Positions 8,118 to 15,060 are shown, numbered from the stretch's first letter. The stretch is DNA of 15,554 nucleotides from an uncultured Acetatifactor sp. (GCA_910580225.1 CAJTXE010000009.1:102873-118426); one strand, 5' to 3'. Program-made: numbers and translations. The notes: a model not told the origin generated them from the sequence alone.

Positions 8118-8600
8118 CAGTTTATATTCCACCAATGTCAGTGGCAGTTCTGTTTCTCCCTTCCAGCAGACCCGCTCCGACATATCAATCCTAATCCCAT
8201 TCGATTCTAAAATCATGTCACTCTTATTAAATTGTGCAAAGCGGCGCAGCAATGCGTTGATCCTCGAAAGAACCTCTCCCAATTTAAACGGTTTGGTAAT
8301 GTAGTCATCCCCACCCATGTCCAGCCCTCTTATAATACTGATCTCTTCATCCGAAGCTGTCAGGTAAATAATCGGGACAGCAGAAGTCTTCCGTACTTCT
8401 TTACAAATATCAAAGCCTGTCCCATCCGGCAGCGTGACATCCAGCAGTAAAAGGTCATACCGGCCTGACCGGAAGAATTGATACGCTTCCTTTACGGTAC
8501 GGGCGTTATCCACCTGAAAACCATTCTTCTCCAGTGTATATTTCAGGCCTTCAATCAGGCTTAAATCATCTTCAACATATAATATCTTTTTGTCTTTCAT
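8112..8600 (-). pseudogene. Second OmpR-family response regulator, truncated in its DNA-binding domain
   Basis: The receiver domain is complete: MKDKKILYVEDD, phospho-acceptor Asp54 in LLLLDVTLP, Thr81 and Lys103 in YITKPF. The winged-helix domain starts (ILESNGIRIDM, ELPLTLVEYKLL) but ends at about residue 163, before the recognition helix; relatives have about 225 aa. Beyond that the frame continues for some 38 codons in unrelated sequence. The start at 8600 is 16 bases after the permease stop with only a weak AAGAAAA site, so it was probably translated by read-through of that operon. Its cognate kinase, expected next, is absent. It could still be phosphorylated but should not bind DNA normally. 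Confidence 0.8.
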
Positions 8601-8616
8601 TTTCGTACGTTTTCTT

Positions 8617-9321
8617 TTACAATACATCTTTGTTTTCCACATTGCAGATTGACAATAAGGCGAACCCGAAAGAAACAGCCGTCAGGACAAGGGGAAATAC
8701 TGCGTTATCTGCCATGGTAAAATCACCCACATTTGCCTGTGTAAGAAATATCAGCAAAAATGAAGTAATAATGGCCGCTTTCGAGGATTTCACCGCCATC
8801 CCTACAAACAGTGCAATAAAACTCATGCTTACAATGACGAAAGATTTCAGGATCAGCTGGATATAAAAGGATAAACTACCTATATCAAAATCAATTGCAA
8901 AAGATGAACGCATATATTTTGAACCCATAAATATACACAGATATATTACCAGCTTTGACAATACCAATGCCGCGAAGTTAAAACTCCACACCGCCATCAT
9001 CTGGGATACCAGTATTTTCCGGCGTTTCACCGGATAAGTAAACATCAGGTTCATGGTTTTATTTTTATAAGCGCTCACGATAAAGGATGCCAGCATGACA
9101 CTTGTAAAAATGAGAAAAGCCATGCCTGTAAACAATTCAATGGGAGAGGAAATGGTATCCATCCCCGGTGCGGCATCCAGCGTCCCATCCGGGTCATCTG
9201 CAATTCCCAGGAAAGCAAGGGCAAACAGGAACAGGCACAGGAGTGCCGTCAGGATAACTGCAGTACGGATATACTTCCCGATATTGTTTTTCTTCCATTC
9301 CAGTTTCATCAATTTTATCAT
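8617..9321 (-). CDS. ABC-2 type transporter permease (BcrB-like)
   Basis: The 234-aa integral membrane protein starts MIKLMKLEWKKN, a typical cytoplasmic start of lantibiotic/bacitracin-type permeases. Six hydrophobic segments are visible at about 20-40, 62-84, 104-132, 150-176, 181-196 and 207-226. The cytoplasmic loop YKNKTMNLMFTYPVKRRKIL after the second helix is the family hallmark that contacts the ATPase. The ATG follows GGAGG by seven bases. It is directly downstream of an ATPase gene and upstream of a truncated regulator. It is expected to form the membrane part of an efflux or immunity pump; the substrate is unknown. It appears intact. Confidence 0.88.
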   Translation of the reverse strand: MIKLMKLEWKKNNIGKYIRTAVILTALLCLFLFALAFLGIADDPDGTLDAAPGMDTISSPIELFTGMAFLIFTSVMLASFIVSAYKNKTMNLMFTYPVKRRKILVSQMMAVWSFNFAALVLSKLVIYLCIFMGSKYMRSSFAIDFDIGSLSFYIQLILKSFVIVSMSFIALFVGMAVKSSKAAIITSFLLIFLTQANVGDFTMADNAVFPLVLTAVSFGFALLSICNVENKDVL

Positions 9322-9336
9322 ATTGCTGCCTCCATA

Positions 9337-9394
9337 GTGTGAAGCTTGAAATCACTTAGCGAGGTACTTTCGAACTTAGTGATTTCCTTCACAC
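9337..9394 (-). promoter_or_regulatory. Hairpin between the ATPase and permease genes
   Basis: GTGTGAAG (9337-9344) pairs perfectly with 9387-9394 and GAAATCACT (9348-9356) with 9378-9386: 17 base pairs, a three-base bulge and a 21-base loop. In the minus-strand transcript it includes the last six codons and stop of the ATPase gene and ends three bases before the permease GGAGG. No T-run follows, so it is not a simple terminator. It may be an RNA-processing or stability element, or may control permease translation by shielding or exposing the ribosome site. Confidence 0.65.
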
Positions 9395-10302
9395 TCCTCC
9401 CCTGTCAGTTTCAGGAAATAATCCTCCAATGATTCCGTATGTTTCGTGATAGATATCATTTCCACGCCGTTTAAAAGCAGCTCTTTTGAAACGCTCTGTG
9501 TTGCAGCGGAAGGCTCGTAGATACGGATTCTCGAATCATCCATAATCTTAAAATTTCCCAGATTCAGTTTTTCCGGAAGAATATAGGCGGCTTTCTGCGT
9601 ATTTTCCACAACAAGCTCTATATAGGCCGTATTCATTTCGGAGATTTCCTGCATGGAAATTTCCCTTAACAATTTTCCATGGCTGATGATGCCGATGGTA
9701 TCTGCAATGCTCTCAATTTCTGAAAGAAGATGGCTGGATATCAAAAACGTCATGCCGTACTCTTCTTTCAGCATCCGGAACAGCTCCCTGATCTGCTTCA
9801 TTCCTGCCGGGTCCAGTCCGTTGGTCGGCTCGTCGAGTATGACCAGCTCCGGCCTGCAGAGAGTGGCACGGGCAATTCCCAGACGTTGCTTCATCCCTAA
9901 CGAATACCTTTTCACCGGCTTATCCGCAGCCTCCAAAAGCCCCAGCATATTCAGCGATTCGTCCATGCCGTCCCTGCTGTAATACCCCATGTATTCACAA
10001 TGGAGCTTCAGATTGTCCCTGCCGCTCATATGTTCATAAAATGTAGGGAATTCAATGACGCTCCCCATGCGCTTGAACACTTCATACGATGTGTTTTCAA
10101 GGGTTTCCCAAAAAAGCTCCACCGTCCCTTCCGTCGGCTTCCACAGATTCGTGGCCATCTTCATCACCGTAGTTTTCCCGGCTCCGTTCGGCCCTAAGAA
10201 TCCATAGATTTCTCCCTTTTTTACATGGATATTTACATCCTTTATCAGTTTTTTGCCATCCATTTTTTTCGTAAGATGGTTTGTTTGTAAAACATAAGAC
10301 AT
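9376..10302 (-). CDS. BcrA-type ABC transporter ATP-binding protein
   Basis: This 308-aa cytoplasmic ATPase would energise the adjacent permease. From the ATG at 10302 it shows Walker A GPNGAGKT (37-44), signature LGMKQ (135-139), Walker B LVILDEP (153-159), D-loop GLDP and H-loop SSHLLSEI. A C-terminal domain follows, as in bacitracin and lantibiotic transporters, and the length is normal for the family. AAGGAGG lies eight bases before this ATG; a longer frame to 10350 has no comparable site. A candidate extended -10 promoter lies just upstream, 88 bases after the kinase stop, so the ABC pair may be induced by the two-component pair. Its transcript end folds with the following gap into a hairpin. 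It is intact. Confidence 0.92.
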   Translation of the reverse strand: MSYVLQTNHLTKKMDGKKLIKDVNIHVKKGEIYGFLGPNGAGKTTVMKMATNLWKPTEGTVELFWETLENTSYEVFKRMGSVIEFPTFYEHMSGRDNLKLHCEYMGYYSRDGMDESLNMLGLLEAADKPVKRYSLGMKQRLGIARATLCRPELVILDEPTNGLDPAGMKQIRELFRMLKEEYGMTFLISSHLLSEIESIADTIGIISHGKLLREISMQEISEMNTAYIELVVENTQKAAYILPEKLNLGNFKIMDDSRIRIYEPSAATQSVSKELLLNGVEMISITKHTESLEDYFLKLTGEECEGNH

Positions 10303-10327
10303 ATTCACTGCCTCCTTTCTGAATACC

Positions 10328-10336
10328 ATTGTAGCA
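10328..10336 (-). promoter_or_regulatory. Extended -10 promoter for the ABC pair
   Basis: The minus strand reads TGC-TACAAT, an extended -10, with transcription expected to start near 10321, about 20 bases before the ATPase ATG. There is no good -35; at that distance lie GTAAGAACTG and GTCAAGAGTT, a loose direct repeat with a spacing like that of OmpR-family sites. This fits activation by the adjacent response regulator, but the repeat is weak (about half of positions match). Confidence 0.4.
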
Positions 10337-10390
10337 GCAGCAGTTTTCAAAACTCTTGACCAGTTCTTACGAATTTCTTTCGCGGCGTAT

Positions 10391-11329
10391 TTAGTAATTT
10401 ATTTTTTTCAGCCTGACCGTAAATGTGGTTCTGATACCAGGTATGCTTTCTACACAAAGGTCGCCGCCCAACTGGACGGCAAGATTTTTTGCAATCGTAA
10501 GCCCCAGGCCGTTCCCCTGGACCTCCCGGTTTCTGGAATCCTCCATGGTATACAGCCGTTCAAAAATACGGTCCGCAAACTCTTTCTGGATTCCTTTCCC
10601 CCTGTCAGTTACATCAAGCGACACACTGTTTTTCTCCTCGTGCAAAAATATCCCCAGATATTTTCCATCACTGCCATATCTGACTGCGTTGGACAGCAGA
10701 TTAAACAGAATCCTCTGCAATGCGTCTTTATTCCCCTGGGCATAGACTGCCCTCTCCGGTATCGACAGCTCCACTTCAAAATCCTTCTGTGATAAAATCT
10801 CATAGAAACCAAGGGCGCTTTCCCTGCATATTTCACTCACATTGATTCTGGAAAGGGTGATATTGGCATCGCCTGCTTCAAGCTTGGCCAGAGTGAAAAA
10901 CTGGTTGATCAGATCCACCACCTGTTTTGCTTTTGCTTCCACCTTCTTCAGCATTTCATCGTCTGCACCTGTAAGGCGCATGATTTCCAGATAGCCCAAT
11001 ATCACAGTCAGGGGCGTTTTAATATCATGGGATATATTCGCCAGCATTTTCTTTGAAGCAATTTCACCCCTCTTAAATTCAGCCTTCACCTTTTGACGGT
11101 CAAGCAGCAGACGGTTAATCTCGCCTGTGAGTTCCATCAGGACGGGTTCGTCTGTAAATACCATTACTTTTTCATCGCTGTCAGATTTTAGAATCTCTTC
11201 TAACTTCCGGCTGATCTGCATTAATTTGGTCTGGATTCCTCTCCTGAAAGCGAACCGCTGATACAGGACGACAAGGACCAGAACGGCAATCACAATCAAA
11301 AGGAAAAAGAAAATTGTCTGGCCGCTCAT
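10391..11329 (-). CDS. Sensor histidine kinase without an extracellular sensor domain
   Basis: The 312-aa membrane kinase would phosphorylate the regulator encoded just before it. One membrane helix lies near residues 5-23 (IFFFLLIVIAVLVLVVLYQ), preceded by only a few residues. A linker follows, then the H-box with His101 in ANISHDIKTPL, the N-box with Asn214 in FNLLSNAVRYG, DRGKGI (242-247), FERLY, and GNGLGL (272-277). The ATG at 11329 is one base after the regulator stop and eight bases after AGGAG; the upstream alternative is a TTG within the regulator gene. With no sensor domain, it may sense within the membrane or through the ABC permease, as in Bce-type systems. It seems complete. Confidence 0.92.
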   Translation of the reverse strand: MSGQTIFFFLLIVIAVLVLVVLYQRFAFRRGIQTKLMQISRKLEEILKSDSDEKVMVFTDEPVLMELTGEINRLLLDRQKVKAEFKRGEIASKKMLANISHDIKTPLTVILGYLEIMRLTGADDEMLKKVEAKAKQVVDLINQFFTLAKLEAGDANITLSRINVSEICRESALGFYEILSQKDFEVELSIPERAVYAQGNKDALQRILFNLLSNAVRYGSDGKYLGIFLHEEKNSVSLDVTDRGKGIQKEFADRIFERLYTMEDSRNREVQGNGLGLTIAKNLAVQLGGDLCVESIPGIRTTFTVRLKKINY

Positions 11330-11330
11330 G

Positions 11331-12020
11331 TCACAAATCTCCTGCCTTATATCCAATCCCCCAGACTGTGACGATATATCCGGGATTACGGGGATCCTCC
11401 TCTATCTTCGTCCTCAGCCTGCTGATATGGACATTCACGGCATTTTCGTCCCCCAGGTATGCATCGTTCCAGACAAGGGAATAGATCTGTTCCTTTGTGT
11501 ATACCTTCTTTGGATTCTGTAACAGTAATTTCAGGATTTCAAACTCTTTTGCCGTAAGTTCGATCTCTTTGCCATCTTTTTTCACGGAGTAAGCATTCAG
11601 ATCCATTGTCAGGGCGCCTTTTATAAGAACCGGCTGCTGCATGAAAGTTCCGGAAGCATACTGGGTGGTCCTTCTGATATTGGCTTTTATGCGCGCCAGC
11701 ACTTCCGTCACGGAAAAAGGTTTTGTAATATAATCATCTGCCCCCAGCCCAAGTCCCAGGGTTTTGTCAGAATCCGTATCTTTTGCCGATATGATAATAA
11801 TGGGAACCGTACTGGATTCCCTGATTTTCCCCATGACCTCCATACCGTTCCTTTTTGGTATCATCAGATCAAGCAAAACGAGACCAAAATCATCGGAAAT
11901 GAACTTCTCACAGGCGCTTTCCCCGTCTGATACAGCGATGACTTCATAATTTTCTGTCATCAAAAAGCTTTTTAACATGGCGCTGATTTCCATATCATCT
12001 TCCACCAATAAGATTTTCAT
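11331..12020 (-). CDS. OmpR/PhoB-family response regulator
   Basis: The complete 229-aa regulator has an acidic pocket at VEDD (6-9), phospho-acceptor Asp51 in LVLLDLMIP, Ser78 and Lys100 in YITKPF. A winged-helix domain runs from about 128 to 229, with ELTAKEFEILKLLL, the recognition helix in AVNVHISRLRTKIEEDP and the terminal hairpin GYIVTVWGIGYK. The ATG follows GGAGG by nine bases, and that site overlaps the stop of a membrane-protein remnant. Its stop is one base from the kinase start, so the two are translationally coupled. The likely target is the promoter of the downstream ABC pair, by analogy with BceR/VanR-type systems. No binding site can be proven here. Confidence 0.94.
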   Translation of the reverse strand: MKILLVEDDMEISAMLKSFLMTENYEVIAVSDGESACEKFISDDFGLVLLDLMIPKRNGMEVMGKIRESSTVPIIIISAKDTDSDKTLGLGLGADDYITKPFSVTEVLARIKANIRRTTQYASGTFMQQPVLIKGALTMDLNAYSVKKDGKEIELTAKEFEILKLLLQNPKKVYTKEQIYSLVWNDAYLGDENAVNVHISRLRTKIEEDPRNPGYIVTVWGIGYKAGDL

Positions 12021-12026
12021 GGCACG

Positions 12027-12313
12027 CTACCTCCAACATAGAAAAAGAAAAACTACAGCTTCTGCAGCCAGCAAACCCAACAGCAAAGGCAGCAGCACCG
12101 GACAGGAAGAGACTACCACTGCGAGCAGGAGCATTACCACTGGAACCACATATTTCCGTGGATGGTGCCACAGGTCGCTTTCAATTTTCCAGCCCCGGAT
12201 GGGATAAAACCACTCCAGCAGCACAGACAGGACCGCACTCTGCAGGGCAAAGAAAACAGCACAGTCCCATACTCTTTATAGCCCGAAATCTGCTGGTACA
12301 GATATTCCGTACT
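12027..12313 (-). pseudogene. Frameshifted C-terminal remnant of a multi-pass membrane protein
   Basis: Two frames join into one plausible protein. From about 12305 it reads EYLYQQISGYKEYGTVLF, and from about 12255 in the next frame FALQSAVLSVLLEWFYPIRG, WKIESDLWHHPRKYVVPVV and a last hydrophobic stretch ending FLFLCWR. The switch falls in the T-rich run at about 12249-12256. The LLEWFYPIRGWKIESDLWHHPRKY block recalls bacterial membrane proteins of the ABC-exporter type, but I cannot name the family with certainty. The N-terminal bulk is missing and the front abuts an acetyltransferase remnant. Its stop lies inside the regulator's ribosome site, suggesting it was once the upstream gene of that operon. 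Confidence 0.65.
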
Positions 12314-12472
12314 CTAAAAATCCAGACCATTGACCATGAATACAAGCCCCTCGTCCAGCCTGTCTTTCAGCCAGTTCTTTTTGGACATGACCTGAATATC
12401 CCTGTTATTGGAGATTGCGCAGCAGATGTGTTCCCTATCAAGATTTTCGTATGTCAGTGTTACAAGTTCCAT
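12314..12472 (-). pseudogene. Truncated YoaP-like GNAT N-acetyltransferase
   Basis: The 52-codon frame begins MELVTLTYENLDREHICCAI and continues SNNRDIQVMSKKNWLKDRLD to EGLVF, which I recognise as the N-terminus of YoaP-type GNAT acetyltransferases (normally well over 200 aa). It then diverges (MVNGLDF) and stops. AGGGAGG sits nine bases before the ATG, so a short peptide may still be made. The rest of the gene, including the acetyl-CoA site, is missing. After the stop the same frame leads into the membrane-protein remnant, so one deletion probably joined the two. Confidence 0.7.
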
Positions 12473-12505
12473 ATTCTATTGCCTCCCTTTGATCTGTATT
12501 TCGAT

Positions 12506-12536
12506 ATAATGTTGACCCGGAAAGGCACCGTGTCAA
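12506..12536 (-). promoter_or_regulatory. Possible promoter and inverted repeat after the first CPBP gene
   Basis: A perfect TTGACA (minus strand, 12531-12536) overlaps the CPBP stop codon, with CATTAT 19 bases later as a poor -10. TTGACCC (12512-12518) and GTGTCAA (12530-12536) form an inverted repeat with one mismatch. It could drive the acetyltransferase remnant and the two-component operon; the spacing is long, so this is tentative. Confidence 0.25.
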
Positions 12537-13303
12537 TTTCTGATTCCATGTGCGCCGGAGCGCACACAATTATCGTATGATAAAAGAATCAGCCCAATCA
12601 GCACCAATGTGACAGCCGCCGCTATGGTGGAGCTGACACGCATAACGGGGAACTGCTCATATTTCAATATGTAAGTAACAAAAGCATTCGGCAGGTTCAC
12701 AAAGAAGGATACAATCAGGTTATTACCGGATAGCTTGTATGCCGCCGCAAATCCAACCCCTACTGCAAACAGCAGAAGAATGTCCTCCCAGGTGCGGAAT
12801 CCCGGATAGCCTAAATGGTAAAGGGAGAACATTGTCCCGGAAACCAGAATTGCCGGTACCCACCCAAATTGCCGTTCAATCCGGCTCTGTACAAATCCCC
12901 GGAATAAAAATTCCTCAAAAAACGTGGTCATAATCAGCGGCACAATTCCCATAGGCAGCAAGCGCCAGGGGATCTGCTCGCCGGCCGCCATCTTCGGGAT
13001 AAGCTGCCCTCCAACGGAAAATACCACAAAGACCACCAAAACACCCCATTGCCGTATACCCGGCTTTTTGAAACCGACTTCTGCCAACACGCTTCCGGAA
13101 ACCGATTCTCCATTTTCCTTATACAAACAGTACAGCGGAATGAAAAGGCTGAATACCAGCCCATACAGGAAATTGTAAAATATAAAATATAGTATGGGCG
13201 TTGGATTTACATTCGCTGCCGTAATGCAGATAATCAGCATGATTTCCATGCCGGCTGAAATCAGGAACGTTTTTCCTTGTCCCCTCTTTGCTGCTTCCTT
13301 CAT
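12533..13303 (-). CDS. CPBP-family intramembrane protease-like protein, third motif altered
   Basis: This 256-aa multi-pass membrane protein belongs to the CPBP (Abi/CAAX-like) family, which includes glutamic intramembrane proteases and bacteriocin immunity proteins. Motif one is FFEEFLFRGF (Glu130, Glu131, Arg135), and motif two is FSLYHL with His163. In the third motif, where the neighbouring CPBP protein has GDHLFNN, this one reads FFVNLPNA: the His is replaced by Asn203. Catalysis may be impaired or rearranged. The ATG at 13303 overlaps the stop of the 42-aa peptide gene (ATGA) and has AGGGG eight bases upstream; a GTG at 13312 is less likely. Tight coupling suggests that peptide and CPBP protein work together. 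Confidence 0.85.
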   Translation of the reverse strand: MKEAAKRGQGKTFLISAGMEIMLIICITAANVNPTPILYFIFYNFLYGLVFSLFIPLYCLYKENGESVSGSVLAEVGFKKPGIRQWGVLVVFVVFSVGGQLIPKMAAGEQIPWRLLPMGIVPLIMTTFFEEFLFRGFVQSRIERQFGWVPAILVSGTMFSLYHLGYPGFRTWEDILLLFAVGVGFAAAYKLSGNNLIVSFFVNLPNAFVTYILKYEQFPVMRVSSTIAAAVTLVLIGLILLSYDNCVRSGAHGIRN

Positions 13304-13428
13304 CCTAACCACCCCTGGTAAAACGCAACCGCTCCCAAAATTGCGCCTACAGCCATCGCCGCCAATGTTACAACAATCATGACAGGATGCTCTTTCATCA
13401 GTTTCCCTAACTCTTTTAAATCGTTCAT
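13300..13428 (-). CDS. 42-aa hydrophobic peptide coupled to a CPBP gene
   Basis: The peptide starts MNDLKELGKLMKEHP, a charged, probably amphipathic helix, then has one membrane segment (VMIVVTLAAMAVGAILGAVAF) with small-residue spacing (G, A), and ends YQGWLG. AAGGAGGAG lies at an ideal distance before the ATG, one of the best ribosome sites in the window, and the stop overlaps the CPBP start. There is no double-glycine leader and no cysteine, so it is not a lanthipeptide or classical class II bacteriocin precursor. It could be a substrate or partner of the protease, a toxin-like or leaderless peptide, or a small regulator. I do not recognise a family. Confidence 0.75.
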   Translation of the reverse strand: MNDLKELGKLMKEHPVMIVVTLAAMAVGAILGAVAFYQGWLG

Positions 13429-13453
13429 CGAATTTCTCCTCCTTGTTTTACAA

Positions 13454-13507
13454 TCAAAAATTTATCGTTTTATTTAACTCAGTGATAAATTTCTTTTCAT
13501 CATTCAA
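13454..13507 (-). other. Overlapping micro-ORFs with a ribosome site
   Basis: Between the second CPBP gene and the 42-aa peptide, GAGGAG is followed after six bases by ATG ATG and a nine-residue frame (MMKRNLSLS, 13474-13503). In another frame a TTG opens a 17-residue frame starting MNDEKKFITELNKTINF (13454-13507), whose beginning resembles that of the 42-aa peptide (MNDLKEL). Either may be a leader peptide controlling the next gene or a decayed copy of it. Confidence 0.3.
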
Positions 13508-13535
13508 ATCTCCTCGTATTAGTAAATTTTAATTA

Positions 13536-14378
13536 TCAGTTTCCGTTTCTGTTCTTGTAATAATAAACCATTAACACAATAACGAAAGAAATTATTTGTG
13601 CAGCCATAATCCGGACGATCTGTAATTCGTCCGCGCCATTTTGCGAAACGACATGAAGCATGTTTGTGGCAATGGTATTATTGAATAAATGGTCGCCAAG
13701 CCCTGCCCATAGATTTCCCGTAATGCGGTAAAGAAGCCCCCATTTGATTCCCATAATTCCGGCAAGGATAATATAACCGATACCCATCAGAACCATTGCC
13801 GCAAACGACATTTCGCCATTCACATAGCTTCTGATCGGCATTACAATGTGCCAGATACCAAATAAAAATGCTGCAATAAAATTTGACTGCATAAATGGCT
13901 TTGTTTTAGAGAGCATTTTAAGAAACAGACCGCGAAAAACACCTTCCTCCATCCATACATTGACGATATTGAATAATACGCATAACAAAAAGAAAACGAA
14001 GTCTGTATTTTTCATCTGCGAGTCAGTTAAAGAAAAACTGCTGATATAGATTTCCAAATGTGCAGGATTGCCCTGCAGAACTGAAATTGCCAATTCCAAC
14101 CCAAACGAAACGGCAAAGCACACGCTTCCCAATAACAAGCCTTTCAAAATACCGCTTACAAAACCGTTTTTTTGAAATCCGATATCACGCCATGTAAGAT
14201 CTGTCTTTTTCAATGCCAGCGCCAATAAGATAATCCCAACAACTTTATGGAGCACATTTTCTCCAATAGCTGTTTTGTCTGTTTCAATTAGAAAGTATTC
14301 CACAAACCTTACAGACAGGCAAAACGTGAAGATTATCATGCATAAATTATTCGATTTGCCTTTTATGTTTCTTTCCAT
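13536..14378 (-). CDS. CPBP-family intramembrane glutamic protease
   Basis: The 280-aa protein has about eight hydrophobic segments and all CPBP motifs: WMEEGVFRGLF (Glu144, Glu145, Arg149), FGIWHIVMP (His177) and GDHLFNN (His230, Asn233/Asn234). Known family members cleave prenylated or membrane peptides, or give self-immunity to bacteriocins; the bacterial two-component and ABC setting here favours the latter, by inference. The ATG at 14378 has GGAGG twelve bases upstream, longer than usual, with AGG six bases upstream as an alternative. It is paired with the altered CPBP gene downstream and may be the active partner. It is intact; its base composition is A+T-rich compared with the glycosidases. 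Confidence 0.88.
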   Translation of the reverse strand: MERNIKGKSNNLCMIIFTFCLSVRFVEYFLIETDKTAIGENVLHKVVGIILLALALKKTDLTWRDIGFQKNGFVSGILKGLLLGSVCFAVSFGLELAISVLQGNPAHLEIYISSFSLTDSQMKNTDFVFFLLCVLFNIVNVWMEEGVFRGLFLKMLSKTKPFMQSNFIAAFLFGIWHIVMPIRSYVNGEMSFAAMVLMGIGYIILAGIMGIKWGLLYRITGNLWAGLGDHLFNNTIATNMLHVVSQNGADELQIVRIMAAQIISFVIVLMVYYYKNRNGN

Positions 14379-14685
14379 ATATAGCCTAGCCCTCCAATCA
14401 GCATCATTTTCTTTTTCATATGCGTCTTCTCGACAAATGAGATGTTATCAAGTAAAAAATTTTTTGTCTGATTTTTTATACAATAGAGTACCAACAAAAA
14501 TTATGGTCGCTAACACAACAATGTTATATTGTATCGGTGCTAAATATAATTTCTCCTTGCAGTACGAAAATCTTACAGCAATTCCGATTTCTCATTCTCG
14601 GCAAATTCCCGATAAACTGAAATTTAATGCACTCTCTCAGTATTTGTATTACAAAAATCCAAACTTTCTGAATCTATACCCCGCT
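14379..14685. other. 307-bp gap with a start-less hydrophobic reading frame
   Basis: No complete gene is seen. On the minus strand, 14448-14591 holds 47 open codons reading EIGIAVRFSYCKEKLYLAPI, then a membrane-like stretch (IVVLATIIFVGTLLY) and a basic tail, with stop codons on both sides and no ATG, GTG or TTG at a usable position. It may be the end of a broken small membrane protein. TTTGTATTACAAA (14643-14655) is a 13-bp palindrome of operator type. A 17-codon frame (MKKKMMLIGGLGYIWKET) overlaps the CPBP start region but lacks its own ribosome site. Confidence 0.4.
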
Positions 14686-14862
14686 TTACAAAACCTGAAA
14701 AAACACGGTTATGAACATAATGATTCCTACCATAATGGCCGCTATGCCAAAGAAACAGCTTCTTTTGTTTCCCTTTTTTCCGTCAACAATCCAAAATAGG
14801 CCGCGAAGTATAAGAAGCAGCCCTACGAAAATCGGGATGAATTTTTCAGCAGCTTCTGTCAT
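14686..14862 (-). CDS. Small two-helix membrane protein, 58 aa
   Basis: From ATG 14862, with AAAGGGG six bases upstream, the protein reads MTEAAEKFIPIFVGLLLILR and so on, with two membrane segments (about 8-27 and 38-57) joined by a basic loop (DGKKGNKRS), predicting both ends outside. The upstream frame's stop overlaps this start by some 17 bases, so the two were probably translated together. I do not recognise a family; immunity proteins and holin-like accessory proteins are alternatives. An upstream in-frame ATG would give 122 aa, but that part is rich in Cys, Arg and Trp and overlaps a better frame, so I do not use it. Confidence 0.6.
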   Translation of the reverse strand: MTEAAEKFIPIFVGLLLILRGLFWIVDGKKGNKRSCFFGIAAIMVGIIMFITVFFQVL

Positions 14863-15058
14863 TTTTTTCCCCTTTCTGCCCTCTCTTTTTCTTAAAAACA
14901 TAAATGACCGTATTGATGATACATAACAGCACAAAAAGGCTCGTAAAGTTAATCCAGATATCCCTGTACGCTGTTTTCGCCAAGGGTTCCCGCAATCCGC
15001 TGAACCAGACATAGGCAAACGCCAACAGCTGAGAAAGGCTGCAGCCTGACGCATTGAT
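14846..15058 (-). pseudogene. Start-less small membrane protein, 3' part
   Basis: The 70-codon frame reads INASGCSLSQLLAFAYVWFS, then GLREPLAKTAYRDIWINF, a second helix (FTSLFVLLCIINTVIYVF) and a basic tail KKKRGQKGEK. It looks strongly coding (two helices, basic cytoplasmic end), but no start codon with a ribosome site precedes the first helix; only internal TTG codons exist. The coding look begins right after the stop of the neighbouring gene at 15061, so its front was probably lost at that junction. It overlaps the 58-aa gene start. Family unknown. Confidence 0.55.
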
Positions 15059-15060
15059 CC

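Noticed and set aside
12549..12566. Perfect 7-bp hairpin TGTGCGC-CGGA-GCGCACA as a terminator
   Set aside because: It lies within the CPBP coding sequence, before its stop, and no T-run follows in the transcript direction.
14275..14799. 174-codon plus-strand open frame
   Set aside because: It starts inside the CPBP gene on the other strand, has no ribosome site or recognisable motif, and ends antisense to the 58-aa gene; A+T-rich Asn/Tyr/Leu composition is typical of a shadow frame.
14686..15054. 122-aa version of the small membrane protein
   Set aside because: The extra 64 residues are rich in Cys, Arg and Trp and overlap a frame with clear membrane-protein character; the internal ATG at 14862 has its own ribosome site.
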